64,000 nt of DNA from Croceibacterium ferulae (lineage in GTDB: Bacteria; Pseudomonadota; Alphaproteobacteria; Sphingomonadales; Sphingomonadaceae). Location: assembly GCF_003660445.1 (NCBI RefSeq), contig NZ_QZVQ01000010.1:1-64000 (forward strand), in the 5' to 3' direction. The position numbers and the translations under genes are program-made. This document shows, piece after piece, positions 53,235 through 63,367 of the stretch (within the stretch, counting starts at the first letter, position 1; each line of letters begins with the position of its first letter). The notes under the pieces were generated by a model. The model was not told where the DNA came from, searched no databases, and saw only the letters and a list, made by a program, of their open reading frames with translations.

Positions 53235-54550
53235 GATGCGGGTTCCTTGTTAGTTGTTTCCGGGTCGAGATATCTGGCGCTGAAGGTACGGGCGCGGCGA
53301 ATTTCGGGAAACCGCCAGGCCCACAGGCCGGTGACCAATATGGCACCCACACCGCCCAGCACAACCGCGCCGACCGCGCCCAGCAATGCTGCGACCATGC
53401 CCGATTGCAGCTCCCCCAGCTCGTTGGAGGCGGAGACGGCCAGGCAGCTGATGGCGGACACCCTACCACGCATCGTGTCGGGCGTGTTCAGCTGCACCAG
53501 GGAGCTGCGGATGAATACGGAGATCATGTCCGCTGCCCCCAGTGCCGCCAGGCAGGCGAGCGACAGCAGGAAGTCGCGCGACAGGGCAAAGGCGATCGTC
53601 GCCACGCCGAAGCCGACCACCGCCCACAGCATCTTGACGCCGACATTGCGTTCCAGCGGGCGGAACGAGAACAAGGCCGCGACCGCGGCGGCACCCGCGG
53701 CCGGCGCGCCGCGCATCAGGCCCAGCCCTTCCGGACCCACGGCCAGGATGTCCCGCGCGAAAACCGGCAACATCGCGGTGGCACCGCCCAGCAGCACGGC
53801 GAACAGGTCCAGCGTGACGCAGCCAAGCAGGAAGCGGTCGTTCTTCAGGAAGGTGAAACCCTCGACGATCCTGCGCAACGGATGCACCGGCGGGCCGGAC
53901 TGAATCGCCCGCACGGGCCGGACGGTGGAAATCAGCAGGCCGGAACTCAGCACCAGCACGGCGGAAAGGAAATAGGGCGCTGCCGGGTTCCAGCCGAACA
54001 GGAGGCCGCCGAGGGCGGGTCCGATGACGGTGCCGGTCTGCCAGGCGATGGAGGACAGCGCGATGGCGCGGGGCAGCAATGCCGGGGGCACGAGATTGGG
54101 CGCGATCGCCGCCAGTGCCGGGCCGTTGAAGACCCGCGCCGCCCCATGCGCCGCCGCCAGGGTGAACAGCAGCGGCAGGCTCAGGGCGTTGTTCAAGGTA
54201 CATATCGCCAGCACCAGCGCGATCACACTGTCGATGCCGTTGGCGAACAGCACCACACGGCGCCGGTCGAACCGGTCTGCGGCGAGGCCGGCCACCGGCG
54301 TCAGCAGCGCGATGGGCACGAACTGCGCCAACCCCAGCAGGCCCAGCATGAACGCGGCGTCGGCCGGGTTCATGCCGTAATCGGCCCGCGCCACGTCATA
54401 GGTCTGGTACCCGATCAGCACCACGGTCGACAGGGTGGCGAACACCGCCAGGAAGCGGGCGAGCCAGAACCGCCGGTAATCGGGGATCGCCAGCGGTGAT
54501 CGTGGCGCGACCGCAGAGGGCGGGGCCGGGCTGGCGGGGGGCTTGTTCAC
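53231..54550 (-). CDS. MFS transporter (EntS-like exporter)
   Basis: 439 residues from a GTG at 54550. An ATG at 54574 is possible. Twelve hydrophobic segments, with [20 protein letters not shown] at the first helix and [20 protein letters not shown] as the cytoplasmic loop motif A between helices 2 and 3. It most resembles the EntS/DHA3 exporters. Substrate unknown. The 4-bp overlap with cysK raises the possibility of export of cysteine or a related thiol, which is inference from position. Confidence 0.85.
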
Positions 54551-54625
54551 ACCTGCGCCATGGCAGGCACGCAATGCGCTGCCAAGAAGGGGTCCGCTTG
54601 GGCCGATGAAAGCCCGATTTGCTGG

Positions 54626-54961
54626 TCAGTGCGGGATGGTGGCCGGCTTGATGGCGGCCAGGACCCCGTCGAACTCAACCGGACGCAGCACCCGTTCGAA
54701 CTGGCAGCCTGCGCGTGTCTCGAAGGTCCAGATGCAGTAGGCCTCGATCCGGCCTAGCGCAGGCAGGCGCAGGATCACCCGGTCGCCCCGCTGCAGATCA
54801 GGCGCGGGATCGATCAGCACGCCGTTGGCCGAGAAATTGCGCAGCCGCAGTTCGATCTCGCGGCCACGATTGAGATGTTCGGCCCGTACCGCGCAATCCA
54901 CCCGGTGGCGCATGGCCATGCGCTGTTCGGTCACCGACAATTGTGCGCTGCCCCCAGGCAT
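54626..54961 (-). CDS. PilZ domain protein
   Basis: 111 residues forming a single PilZ domain: MRHRVDCAVRAEHL supplies the RxxxR-like switch, then LRNFSANGVLIDPAPDLQRGD gives the DxSxxG-like part as NFSANG (Asp replaced by Asn). PilZ domains bind cyclic di-GMP and regulate motility or exopolysaccharide. Because the second motif is altered, binding may be weak or absent. Single gene. Confidence 0.82.
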   Translation of the reverse strand: MPGGSAQLSVTEQRMAMRHRVDCAVRAEHLNRGREIELRLRNFSANGVLIDPAPDLQRGDRVILRLPALGRIEAYCIWTFETRAGCQFERVLRPVEFDGVLAAIKPATIPH

Positions 54962-55055
54962 GGATCAGGTGTCCCGAACGTTGGACCCCTGCCATGCCCC
55001 GCAATCCTTGTGGAAAGCGTTAAGTGGCGCCTCCGGGTGACTAACGATGCGCAAC

Positions 55056-56288
55056 CTACGATGCGCGCAGGATGCCGTGCCGCTTGCGTCCCATGCTCAG
55101 CTTGCGGTCTTGGCCGGGGGCGAGCACGATCAGCTCCGCCGCATCGGTCATGGTGACATCGTCCAGCCGCACCGCGCCTTCCGCGATCTTGCGCTTGGCC
55201 TCTCCGCCACTGGCCGCGAAGCCGATGGCGGCGCAGGCCGCAGCGAGGCGGATGCCCTCGGCCGGTACAGCCAACACCGGCAGGTCGCCGCCCAGCGCTC
55301 CGCCGGCAAAGGTCTGCGCCGCCGTCTGCGCCGCGGCCGTCGCAGCCTCCGGTCCGCGGACCAGCGCCGTCACCTCGTTGGCGAGCACGATCTTCGCCTC
55401 GTTGATCTCCGCGCCCTGCAGCGCCTCCAGCCGGGCGATCTCGTCCAGCGGCAGGTCGGTGAACAGGCGCATAAAGCGGCCGACATCGCGGTCGTCCGTG
55501 TTCCGCCAATACTGCCAGAAATCGTAAGCCGGCAGCATGTCCTCGTTCAGCCACACGGCGCCGGCGACGGTCTTGCCCATCTTGCTGCCATCAGCGGTGG
55601 TCAGCAGCGGGGTGGTCGCGCCGAACACCTCCACGCCACCCATGCGCCGGCTCAGCTCGATCCCGTTGACGATGTTGCCCCACTGGTCGCTGCCGCCCAT
55701 CTGCAGCCGACAGCCATGGCGCTGCGCCAGCTCGCGGAAGTCGTAGGCCTGCAGGATCATGTAGTTGAATTCGAGAAAGGACAGCGACTGTTCGCGGTCC
55801 AGCCGCTGCTTCACGGAATCGAAGCTGAGCATGCGATTGACGGAGAAATGCTGCCCCACCTCCCGCAGGAAGGGGATGTATTCCAGCCGGTCCAGCCATT
55901 CGGCATTGTCCAGCATCACCGCATCGCTCGGCCCGTCACCGAAGGTCAGGAAGCGTTCGAACACCCGCTTGATGGAGGCGACATTGGCGCTGATCGTCTC
56001 GGCCGTCAGCAGCTTGCGCGCGTCGTCCTTGAAGCTGGGATCGCCGATTTTGCCCGTGCCGCCACCCATCAGCACCAGCGGCTTGTGCCCGGCTTGCTGC
56101 AGCCGGCGGAGCAGCATGATCTGCACCAGCCCGCCCACATGCAGCGATGGTGCAGTGGGATCGAAGCCGATATAGCCGGGCACAATCTCTCGGGCAGCAA
56201 GCGCGTCGAGGCCGGCCGCATCGGTCAGCTGGTGGATGTAGCCGCGCTGGTCGAGCAGGCGGAGGAGGTCGGACTGGTACTGGCTCAT
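55056..56288 (-). CDS. tyrS: Tyrosine-tRNA ligase
   Basis: 410 residues from the ATG at 56288. A longer frame to 56558 is antisense to the next gene and rejected. [16 protein letters not shown] contains the HIGH-type motif (HVGG), DQWGNIVNG binds tyrosine, and [10 protein letters not shown] is the KMSKS loop. A C-terminal S4 RNA-binding domain ([13 protein letters not shown]) is present. It charges tRNA-Tyr. Divergent from the DOMON-like gene. Confidence 0.96.
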   Translation of the reverse strand: MSQYQSDLLRLLDQRGYIHQLTDAAGLDALAAREIVPGYIGFDPTAPSLHVGGLVQIMLLRRLQQAGHKPLVLMGGGTGKIGDPSFKDDARKLLTAETISANVASIKRVFERFLTFGDGPSDAVMLDNAEWLDRLEYIPFLREVGQHFSVNRMLSFDSVKQRLDREQSLSFLEFNYMILQAYDFRELAQRHGCRLQMGGSDQWGNIVNGIELSRRMGGVEVFGATTPLLTTADGSKMGKTVAGAVWLNEDMLPAYDFWQYWRNTDDRDVGRFMRLFTDLPLDEIARLEALQGAEINEAKIVLANEVTALVRGPEAATAAAQTAAQTFAGGALGGDLPVLAVPAEGIRLAAACAAIGFAASGGEAKRKIAEGAVRLDDVTMTDAAELIVLAPGQDRKLSMGRKRHGILRAS

Positions 56289-56319
56289 GGTGCGGCGCCG
56301 GTAGCACGCGAGGAGAATC

Positions 56320-56862
56320 ATGCAAAGTTGGGAACTCCAGCCACACCCGGCAGCGCCGCCATCCACGGTGCGCGGAGTATCGGCCAGCGTGCTGGCGCCC
56401 GTCGATGGTTGGCTGCGCCTGCGCTGGAGGGTGGAGGGCGCGAACGGCCTGCTCGTGCCGCCCTTTGCTGGCAACGGGCGGGCGGACGGCCTGTGGCGCA
56501 CCACCTGTTTTGAGCTGTTCGTGCAGCCGGTCGGGGGCGAGGCGTACACGGAGTTCAACTTCAGCCCGTCCGACCGATGGGCTGCCTACGATTTTACCGC
56601 CCGGCGGGAAGGATTGGCGGAGCGGGTGTTACACCGTGCTCCGGTTTGCACCCTGCGGCGCGGTGGTGATCGCGCGATCTTCGACGTGGCGCTGCCTATG
56701 GCGGCACTGCCGGCGGGTGAATGTGCCGCCGGGCTGACGGCGGTGATCGAGGAGACGGGCGGCGTCAAATCCTGGTGGGCGCTCGCGCATGGCGGCACGG
56801 CGCCCGACTTCCACGACCCGGCTTGCTTCACCGCATCGCTTGCGGCACCCACTGCGCCATGA
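56320..56862 (+). CDS. DOMON-like domain protein
   Basis: 180 residues. The patterns [17 protein letters not shown] and [30 protein letters not shown] (split here: [13 protein letters not shown], then [12 protein letters not shown]) match small bacterial DOMON-like proteins, a beta-sandwich that binds sugars or heme. No signal peptide, so it is cytosolic. The ATGA overlap with the NamZ gene suggests a shared role, perhaps in binding muropeptide sugars, which is inference. Confidence 0.75.
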   Translation: MQSWELQPHPAAPPSTVRGVSASVLAPVDGWLRLRWRVEGANGLLVPPFAGNGRADGLWRTTCFELFVQPVGGEAYTEFNFSPSDRWAAYDFTARREGLAERVLHRAPVCTLRRGGDRAIFDVALPMAALPAGECAAGLTAVIEETGGVKSWWALAHGGTAPDFHDPACFTASLAAPTAP

Positions 56863-58067
56863 ATTTCGGCATAGACCGCCTGCTGGCGGACCCCGCGCTG
56901 CTCCGGCAGCTGAGCGGCCGGCGCGTCGCGCTGGTGGCGCATCCGGCCTCCGTGACGGCGGACCTGACCCACTCGCTGGACGCGCTGATCGCGGCGGGGG
57001 TCAACATCACTGCCGCCTTTGGTCCGCAACACGGGATCAAGGGCGACAAGCAGGACAACATGGTGGAGACTGCGGACGAGGTCGATGCGACCTACGGCAT
57101 CCCGCTGTTCAGCCTGTATGGCGAGGTGCGTCGCCCCACGCCGGCGATGATGGACACGGCGGATGTGTTCCTGTTCGACCTGCAGGATCTGGGCTGCCGC
57201 ATCTACACCTTCTGCACCACGCTGCTTTATCTGCTCGAAGCGGCGGCAGAGGCGGGGAAAAGCGTGTGGGTGCTGGATCGACCCAATCCCGCGGGGCGCC
57301 CGGTCGAAGGCACGCTGCTGGTGCCGGGCCATGAGAGCTTCGTGGGGGCAGGCCCGATGCCGATGCGCCACGGGCTGACCATGGGCGAGATGGGCCGCTG
57401 GTTCGTTGCTCGATACGATCTGAGCGTGGACTACCAAGTGGTTGAAATGGAGGGCTGGCGCCCTGGCGATGCTCCCGGCTTCGGCTGGCCGGAGGATCGG
57501 GTGTGGATCAATCCGAGCCCCAATGCCGCCACGCTGAACATGGCCCGCGCCTATGCCGGCACGGTCATGCTGGAAGGCGCCACCCTGAGCGAAGGCCGCG
57601 GCACCACCCGCGCGCTGGAGGTGTTGTTCGGCGCTCCCGATGTGGATGCCAGGGCGGTGCTGACGGAGATGCAGCGGCTCGCACCGGACTGGTTGCGGGG
57701 CTGTGCCCTGCGCGAGTGCTGGTTCACTCCGACCTTCCACAAGCATGCAGGTCTGTTGTGCAACGGTCTGTTTATTCACGCAGAAGGCATGTTCTACGAT
57801 CATCAGCCCTTCCGTCCCTGGCGCCTGCAGGCACTGGCGTTCAAGGCAATCCGCTCACTCCATCCTGACTACGAATTGTGGCGCGACTTCCCTTATGAAT
57901 ATGAATTCGACCGCCTCGCCATCGACGTGATCAATGGCGGACCGGCTTTGCGTGACTGGGTCGATGATCCGGCGGCAGAGGCCGGCGATCTTGAGGCACT
58001 GGCGGGCGCGGACGAGGCTGCGTGGCGTGAAGAATGCCGACCTCTGCTGTTGTATGGGGCAGCCTGA
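56859..58067 (+). CDS. NamZ-type exo-beta-N-acetylmuramidase (DUF1343)
   Basis: 402 residues from the ATG at 56859, overlapping the DOMON gene. The segments VALVAHPASVTADLTHSLDA, AAFGPQHGIKGDKQDNMVET, DLQDLGCRIYTF and WINPSPNAATLNMARAYAGT are diagnostic of DUF1343. The characterised member NamZ removes N-acetylmuramic acid from the non-reducing end of peptidoglycan fragments, in cell-wall recycling. No clear signal peptide is present, so action on imported fragments is likely. The stop overlaps the start of the peptidase gene (TGATG). Confidence 0.87.
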   Translation: MNFGIDRLLADPALLRQLSGRRVALVAHPASVTADLTHSLDALIAAGVNITAAFGPQHGIKGDKQDNMVETADEVDATYGIPLFSLYGEVRRPTPAMMDTADVFLFDLQDLGCRIYTFCTTLLYLLEAAAEAGKSVWVLDRPNPAGRPVEGTLLVPGHESFVGAGPMPMRHGLTMGEMGRWFVARYDLSVDYQVVEMEGWRPGDAPGFGWPEDRVWINPSPNAATLNMARAYAGTVMLEGATLSEGRGTTRALEVLFGAPDVDARAVLTEMQRLAPDWLRGCALRECWFTPTFHKHAGLLCNGLFIHAEGMFYDHQPFRPWRLQALAFKAIRSLHPDYELWRDFPYEYEFDRLAIDVINGGPALRDWVDDPAAEAGDLEALAGADEAAWREECRPLLLYGAA

Positions 58068-59305
58068 TGCGCCGGCGCAATTTCCTGGCCGGTAGTGCTG
58101 CCGGTATCGCTGCGTCCTTTGTGCCGGCCTTGGCACTGGCGCAGGATGTCCTGCCTGACCTTGCAGCCGGCGCTGTGCCGATCACCGTGGCGGAGCGGCA
58201 GGCGCGGGTGGCGCGGGCCGGCGAACTGATGCGCCAGCATGACATGGCGGCGGTGCTGGTGGAGGCGGGCACCAGCCTGCGCTACTTCACCGGCGTGCAA
58301 TGGTGGCGCAGCGAACGGCTGACCGCCGCGGTGCTGACGCGGGACGGTGAGCTTGCCATCATCACGCCGTTTTTCGAAGAACCCAGCGTGCGCGAGACAC
58401 TAGCGCTGCCAGCTGAACTGCTGACCTGGGACGAGGACGAGGATCCGACCGCGAAGCTCGGCAAGTGGCTCTCTGCACGTGGCCTGGGGCAGGGCCGGAT
58501 CGGCATCGAGGAGACCGTCCGCCATTTCGCGGTGGACGGGCTGGCCGCCGCCCTGCCTGCGGCCACACTGGTCAGCGGCAATCCGGTCGTGCGTAGTTGC
58601 CGCATGATCAAGAGCGATGCCGAACTGGCGCTGATGCAGCGCGCGACCGACATAACCATGGCCGCCTACCGCCATGCCGCACCGCGCATCGAACGCGGCA
58701 TGGCGCCTTCGGACATCGGGGCGCTTATCAACGGGGCGACCAAGGCGATGGGCGGCGCACCCGAATTCGCGCTGGTGCTGCTAGGTGAAGCGAGCGCCTA
58801 TCCACACGGATCGGGCAAGCGGCAGGAGGTGCGCGACGGCGAGGTCATCCTGCTGGATTGCGGATGCAATGTGGAGGGATATCAGTCAGATATATCGCGC
58901 TCCTTTGTCTTTGGCGAGGCTGACGCGCGGCAGCGCCAGGTATGGCAGCAGATGCGGCAAGGACAGGATGTGGCCTTTGCCGCAGCCCAGCCGGGCGCAA
59001 CCGCCGGCAGCGTGGACGAGGCTGTTCGTACCTTCTACGAAGGCCTGGGCTACGGCCCGGGCTACCGCCTGCCGGGCACCTCGCATCGCACCGGGCACGG
59101 CATCGGCCTGGACGGGCACGAACCCGTTCACCTTGTCCGCGGCGAACAGACCCGGCTGGCACCAGGCATGTGCTTTTCCAACGAACCGGGAATCTACATC
59201 CCCGAGCAGTTCGGTATCCGGCTGGAAGACTGTTTTTGGATGGAGGAATCCGGGCCACGCTGGTTCAGCACTCCAGCCCCATCCATCGACGATCCGTTCG
59301 GTTGA
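58067..59305 (+). CDS. Tat-exported M24 family metallopeptidase (Xaa-Pro type)
   Basis: 412 residues from the ATG at 58067. The twin-arginine signal MRRRNFLAGSAAGIAASF ends near ALAQD. An N-terminal creatinase-like domain precedes the pita-bread fold with its metal ligands: ILLDCGCNVEGYQSDISRSF (two Asp), TSHRTGHGIGLDGHE (His), FSNEPGIY (Glu) and RLEDCFW (Glu). It probably cleaves Xaa-Pro or similar peptides in the periplasm, fitting the cell-wall theme of the operon with NamZ. Confidence 0.9.
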   Translation: MRRRNFLAGSAAGIAASFVPALALAQDVLPDLAAGAVPITVAERQARVARAGELMRQHDMAAVLVEAGTSLRYFTGVQWWRSERLTAAVLTRDGELAIITPFFEEPSVRETLALPAELLTWDEDEDPTAKLGKWLSARGLGQGRIGIEETVRHFAVDGLAAALPAATLVSGNPVVRSCRMIKSDAELALMQRATDITMAAYRHAAPRIERGMAPSDIGALINGATKAMGGAPEFALVLLGEASAYPHGSGKRQEVRDGEVILLDCGCNVEGYQSDISRSFVFGEADARQRQVWQQMRQGQDVAFAAAQPGATAGSVDEAVRTFYEGLGYGPGYRLPGTSHRTGHGIGLDGHEPVHLVRGEQTRLAPGMCFSNEPGIYIPEQFGIRLEDCFWMEESGPRWFSTPAPSIDDPFG

Positions 59306-59311
59306 GCCCGA

Positions 59312-59612
59312 TCAGCGCGCCGGTACGAACAGGTTGCGGCGCTGATTGACCTCCGGCACTCTCCTGAGTTCGCCGGTCCAGTGCATGACCAGCACCGGAC
59401 AGCCGGCAATGCGGTGCTCCACTGCCTTGTAGAGCAGCGGCTCGTCCGGACTGCCGACATCTGGCTGTTCAGCCACCCCATCGTCAGCCGTCAGCCGTCA
59501 GCATCGGCAGGACCCGCGCGCAACGCCGTGGATCAGGGTCGAGGGGGCTTTCGGTTGCGAGGGCGGGACCGGCAGAGGTCAGGGCCAGAGCGATGATCGG
59601 CAAGGAACGCAT
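59312..59612 (-). pseudogene. Small secreted-protein gene broken by a third 7-bp repeat
   Basis: From the ATG at 59612 the frame gives a signal peptide (MRSLPIIALALTSAGPALAT) and then stops after 43 codons at a TGA inside three tandem copies of CGTCAGC (59482-59502). With two copies the frame stays open to the TGA at 59312 and gives a 97-residue protein containing DEPLLYKAVEHRIAGCPVLV and ending NQRRNLFVPAR. That downstream part reads as genuine protein and has no start of its own. The gene is therefore a recent slippage frameshift, or is switched by repeat number. Confidence 0.75.
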
Positions 59613-59680
59613 GGCACCACTCCTTCGGCCCGCAGACTACGCTGCCCGCCGCCCGGAGCATGACGGGAACGCCGGGGCGC

Positions 59681-60406
59681 CTAGTCGCGTGGTTGCCGCC
59701 GCAAGGTTGAGAGGACACCACGCAGGGTGCGAACCTCCAGATGGTTCCAGCCCGGCTTGGTCAGGATGCTGCGCAGCGTCCGATGCGTGGCCACGTTGCG
59801 GCTGTCCGGCTGGTAATAGCCGCGCGTCTCCAGCATGGCCTCCAGTTGCGCCAGCATGCCCTCCAGTTCCTCCTGCGGAGCGGGGGGCAGCAGTTCCTCT
59901 GCGGTGGGCACGGCCAGCCTTTGCGTGCGTGACCATTCGTACGCCACCAGGATCACCGCCTGTGCCAGGTTGAGCGAAGCGAACTCGGGATTGATCGGCA
60001 CGGTCAGGATGGCGCGGGCGAGCGCGACATCATCCGTCTCCAGCCCCGAACGTTCCGGGCCGAACAGGATCGCGCTGCGACCATTCGCCTGGGCAATTGC
60101 CAGGCCCGCTTCCTCCGGCGTAACCACCGGCTTGGTCACCTCGCGCTTGCGCACGGTGGTGGCATAGACATGCGCGCAGTCGGCCACGGCCTCGGCCGTG
60201 CTGGCATAGACCTGCGCGCCTTGCAGCACTCGGTCCGCCCCGGCGGCGGCGGGGCCGGCAGCGGGGTTGGGCCAGCCGTCACGCGGCTCCACCAGCCGCA
60301 TTTCAGCGAGGCCGAAATTGAGCATGGCGCGGGCAGCCTTGCCGATATTCTCGCCCAGTTGCGGGCGCACCAGCACGATGACGGGCGGGGTGCCGACGGT
60401 TCTCAT
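59681..60406 (-). CDS. trmJ: tRNA/rRNA 2'-O-methyltransferase TrmJ-like (SpoU family)
   Basis: 241 residues from the ATG at 60406. Motif 1 (VIVLVRPQLGENIGKAARAM), motif 2 (AILFGPERSGLETDDVALA) and motif 3 (INPEFASLNLAQAVILVAYE) are the SPOUT/TrmH signatures in the arrangement typical of TrmJ, which methylates position 32 in the tRNA anticodon loop. The C-terminal helical tail is present. It follows nrdR by 4 bp and is probably co-transcribed. Confidence 0.88.
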   Translation of the reverse strand: MRTVGTPPVIVLVRPQLGENIGKAARAMLNFGLAEMRLVEPRDGWPNPAAGPAAAGADRVLQGAQVYASTAEAVADCAHVYATTVRKREVTKPVVTPEEAGLAIAQANGRSAILFGPERSGLETDDVALARAILTVPINPEFASLNLAQAVILVAYEWSRTQRLAVPTAEELLPPAPQEELEGMLAQLEAMLETRGYYQPDSRNVATHRTLRSILTKPGWNHLEVRTLRGVLSTLRRQPRD

Positions 60407-60410
60407 CGCT

Positions 60411-60872
60411 TCAGCGCGCACCCACGTCGCGCACGGTGCCGGCGAAATCCTCGAAATCCCGTGCCTCGTTGAAGTCGCGATACACGGAAGCGAAGCGGAT
60501 GCAGGCGACCGCATCAAGTTCGCGCAGATTCTCCATCACCAGCTCGCCAATCCGGGCGGACGGAACCTCGGCCTCGCCCGAGATCTCCAGCTGCCGTTGG
60601 ATGCCGGACACGAACTGCTCGATCCGCTCCTGCGGGACGGACCGCTTGCGGCAGGCGAGGGCGACGGATTGCTCGATCTTGGCACGATCGAACGGCTCAC
60701 GCCGACCGCTGGCCTTGACCACCATCACCTCGCGCAACTGCACCCGTTCAAAGGTGGTGAAACGCGCCCCACACCCTTCGCACTGCCGCCGGCGGCGAAT
60801 GGCTGTGTTGTCTTCGGAGGGGCGCGAATCCTTTACCTGGCTGTTGTCATGCGCACAGAACGGGCACCGCAT
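60411..60872 (-). CDS. nrdR: Transcriptional repressor NrdR
   Basis: 153 residues. The zinc ribbon has CPFC (3-6) and [12 protein letters not shown] (31-42), and the ATP-cone starts [20 protein letters not shown]. The protein ends in a short tail. NrdR senses ATP/dATP and represses ribonucleotide reductase genes. The order glyA, small membrane gene, nrdR, trmJ on one strand agrees with the frequent glyA-nrdR linkage. Confidence 0.96.
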   Translation of the reverse strand: MRCPFCAHDNSQVKDSRPSEDNTAIRRRRQCEGCGARFTTFERVQLREVMVVKASGRREPFDRAKIEQSVALACRKRSVPQERIEQFVSGIQRQLEISGEAEVPSARIGELVMENLRELDAVACIRFASVYRDFNEARDFEDFAGTVRDVGAR

Positions 60873-60875
60873 CGA

Positions 60876-61103
60876 TCAGGGGCGAAGCCGCTTGTAGAGC
60901 ATGTAGCCGGCACCGGCGAGCAGGCCGACGGGCAGCGTCACGATCGGCAGCACGGCACCGGCAACGGCACCGACGGCCGCACCGGTCAGCACCGGCTTGG
61001 TGGACGGGTGCTTCATGCCGCCCTTCGCCATGCCCTTGATCTCGACCGTGGCCTCATCGATCAGGCTGCCGGACGGCTTCGGATCATTGTCGTACTGCAT
61101 CAT
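60876..61103 (-). CDS. Small glycine-rich membrane protein between glyA and nrdR
   Basis: 75 residues from the ATG at 61103, with GGGAG upstream. An extension to 61196 is antisense overlap with glyA and rejected. A polar N-terminus is followed by a glycine-zipper-like membrane stretch (VLTGAAVGAVAGAVLPIVTL, then PVGLLAGAGYML). Function unknown. Packed 1 bp from glyA and 3 bp from nrdR, so it belongs to the operon. Confidence 0.7.
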   Translation of the reverse strand: MMQYDNDPKPSGSLIDEATVEIKGMAKGGMKHPSTKPVLTGAAVGAVAGAVLPIVTLPVGLLAGAGYMLYKRLRP

Positions 61104-61104
61104 C

Positions 61105-62436
61105 TTATCTCCCGGGATAGACAGGGAACGCCTGGCACAATTCGGTGGCCTGCCGCCGCACGGCTTCCTCCACCTGCGCATCGCCTTCTTCGCCATTGCG
61201 CGAGAGGCCGGCGACCACGTCGGCGATCATACGGCCGACCTGCGCGAACTGTTCCGTGCCGAAGCCGCGAGTCGTGGCCGCCGGCGTGCCCAGGCGGATG
61301 CCGGAGGTGACGAAGGGCGAGCGCGCGTCGAACGGCACCGCATTCTTGTTGCACGTCAGGAAGGCGCGATCCAGCGCACGCTCCGCCGCCTTGCCGGTGA
61401 CATCGGCCTGCGTCAGGTCGACCAGCACCAGATGGTTGTCCGTGCCGCCGGACACGCAGGGCAGGCCATGTTCCTGCAACGAAGCGGCAAGCGCGCGGGC
61501 ATTGGCGACAACATTGGCGGCATAGGTGCGGAACTCGGGGCGCAGCGCCTCGCCGAAGGCGACCGCCTTGCCGGCGATGACATGCATCAGCGGCCCGCCC
61601 TGCATGCCGGGGAACACCGCCATGTTGAACTTCTTCAGCAGGTCCTCGTCATCGGTGAGGATGACGCCGGAACGCGGGCCACGCAGCGACTTGTGCGTGG
61701 TGGTGGTGACGACATGGGCATGCGGGAAGGGCGAGGGGTGCACCCCGCCAGCCACCAGGCCGGAGAAATGCGACATGTCCACCAGCAGCCAGGCGCCGAT
61801 CTCGTCCGCAATCGCACGGAACTCGGCGAAATCCCAATGACGGGGATAGGCGGTGCCGCCCGCGATGATCAGCTTGGGCTTGTGCTCGCGCGCCAGGCTG
61901 CGGACCTGGTCCATGTCCAGCAGGCAATCCTCGCGCCGCACGCCATAAGGCACGGCGTTGAACCACTTGCCGCTCATGTTCACGGGGCTGCCATGCGTCA
62001 GGTGCCCGCCACTGGCGAGGTCCAGGCCCATGAAGGTGTCGCCGGGATTGAGCAGCGCCAGGAACACGGCCTGGTTCATCTGGCTGCCCGAATTGGGCTG
62101 CACATTGGCGAAGCGGCACCCGAACAGCCGCGTGACCCGCTCGATCGCCAGCCGCTCCACCTCGTCGGCATGCTCGCAACCGCCATAATAGCGCTTGCCG
62201 GGATAGCCTTCGGCATATTTGTTGGTGAAGACCGAACCGGTCGCCTCCAGCACTGCGGGGCTGGCGATGTTCTCGCTGGCGATCAGTTCGATCCGGTCAC
62301 GCTGACGCTCCAGTTCGCGCCCGATGATCGCAGCAACGGCGGGATCGGCATCTTCCAGCGTGTCGTGCCAGAAGGTCTGCAACGCGTCGCCGGCAGCCGG
62401 GCGATCCATGGCGAGGGTAGGGGTGGTGGCGGTCAT
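61105..62436 (-). CDS. glyA: Serine hydroxymethyltransferase
   Basis: 443 residues. The PLP lysine lies in [15 protein letters not shown], preceded by [16 protein letters not shown]-terminal [18 protein letters not shown] and the [13 protein letters not shown] loop are diagnostic. It converts serine and tetrahydrofolate to glycine and methylene-THF, the folate carrier also used by TrmFO. The start overlaps the rpiB stop (ATGA). Confidence 0.97.
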   Translation of the reverse strand: MTATTPTLAMDRPAAGDALQTFWHDTLEDADPAVAAIIGRELERQRDRIELIASENIASPAVLEATGSVFTNKYAEGYPGKRYYGGCEHADEVERLAIERVTRLFGCRFANVQPNSGSQMNQAVFLALLNPGDTFMGLDLASGGHLTHGSPVNMSGKWFNAVPYGVRREDCLLDMDQVRSLAREHKPKLIIAGGTAYPRHWDFAEFRAIADEIGAWLLVDMSHFSGLVAGGVHPSPFPHAHVVTTTTHKSLRGPRSGVILTDDEDLLKKFNMAVFPGMQGGPLMHVIAGKAVAFGEALRPEFRTYAANVVANARALAASLQEHGLPCVSGGTDNHLVLVDLTQADVTGKAAERALDRAFLTCNKNAVPFDARSPFVTSGIRLGTPAATTRGFGTEQFAQVGRMIADVVAGLSRNGEEGDAQVEEAVRRQATELCQAFPVYPGR

Positions 62437-62885
62437 GCCTGCTCCTGGCTGATCGAGGGATGGGAAAGCATGTCTACGCGGCGCTGGTGGCGACCGGCTT
62501 CGAACTGTGTGCCGAGAAAGGCAGCGACGCAGGCCTTGGCCATTTCGGGCCCGATCAGCCGCGCACCCAGCGCGATTGCGTTCGCATCATTGTGCGAACG
62601 TGCGAAGCTGGCCGACAGCGGCTCGCTTACCTGGGCGCAGCGCACGGCAGGGTGGCGGTTCATGGCGATGGCGATGCCGATGCCCGATCCGCACAGCGCC
62701 ACGCCATATTCCGCCGAACCATCCGCCAGGGCAGCCGCGAGACGGTATCCGTAATCCGGATAATCGACCGATCCGGCGCCTTGCGGGCCGAGATCCGTCA
62801 CGTCGTGCCCCTGTTCGCGCAGCCATCTCACAAGGTCGGCCTTCAGATCGACAGCGGCATGGTCGGAAGCGAGCGCGATCTTCAT
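62433..62885 (-). CDS. rpiB: Ribose-5-phosphate isomerase B
   Basis: 150 residues from the ATG at 62885. [18 protein letters not shown], the acidic [10 protein letters not shown] stretch, [20 protein letters not shown] (anion hole and catalytic Cys) and [14 protein letters not shown] are all RpiB signatures. It interconverts ribose-5-phosphate and ribulose-5-phosphate. The rpiB-glyA-nrdR order is a known bacterial cluster. The 140 bp upstream hold the probable promoter of the whole operon. Confidence 0.95.
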   Translation of the reverse strand: MKIALASDHAAVDLKADLVRWLREQGHDVTDLGPQGAGSVDYPDYGYRLAAALADGSAEYGVALCGSGIGIAIAMNRHPAVRCAQVSEPLSASFARSHNDANAIALGARLIGPEMAKACVAAFLGTQFEAGRHQRRVDMLSHPSISQEQA

Positions 62886-63025
62886 GCCGGCGCCCTTAGC
62901 GGAACGCATGGCCGCTTGCCAGCAGCCGGCGCAAAAAAGCGGCAGCCGGCGTTGTTCTCGCGAGGGCGGCTGCCGGCGTGCTGGTGGCTCAGCGGCTGGT
63001 GGTGCGTCGCGCGTCGGGTTGCCCG

Positions 63026-63367
63026 TCAGGGAAAGGCTGCGAGGATCGCGTTGATGTTGTAAGGCTTGGTCACCGTCGGCACGTCGGCCAGATCGTCAGG
63101 GCGCGCCTGCATGCCATACCCGGTGGCGAAGATCACCGCGACACTTGCCCGCAGCAGTTCGCGCGCCAGCGGATAGCTTTCCTGCCCATGCAGGTTCACA
63201 TCGAGGATCGCCGCATCGAAGATATGCTGGCGGGCAAGCCGCAGCCCTTCGGCCAGCGAACAGGCCAGCACGGCATCGGCACCTTCGTCGATCATCATGT
63301 CTTCCAGGGCAAAGCCGATAATCGGCTCGTCCTCCACCAGCAGCACCTTGTTGCCGGCGAGCTTCAT
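63026..63367 (-). CDS. Single-domain response regulator
   Basis: 113 residues from the ATG at 63367. A receiver domain with an acidic pocket (VEDE, 11-14), phospho-acceptor Asp56 in AILDVNLHG, FATGY with the switch threonine, and TKPY with the conserved lysine. No output domain, so it works by protein contact, as in CheY-like or FixJ-less relays common in alphaproteobacteria. The start overlaps the kinase gene stop (ATGA), indicating that it is the partner of that kinase. Confidence 0.9.
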   Translation of the reverse strand: MKLAGNKVLLVEDEPIIGFALEDMMIDEGADAVLACSLAEGLRLARQHIFDAAILDVNLHGQESYPLARELLRASVAVIFATGYGMQARPDDLADVPTVTKPYNINAILAAFP

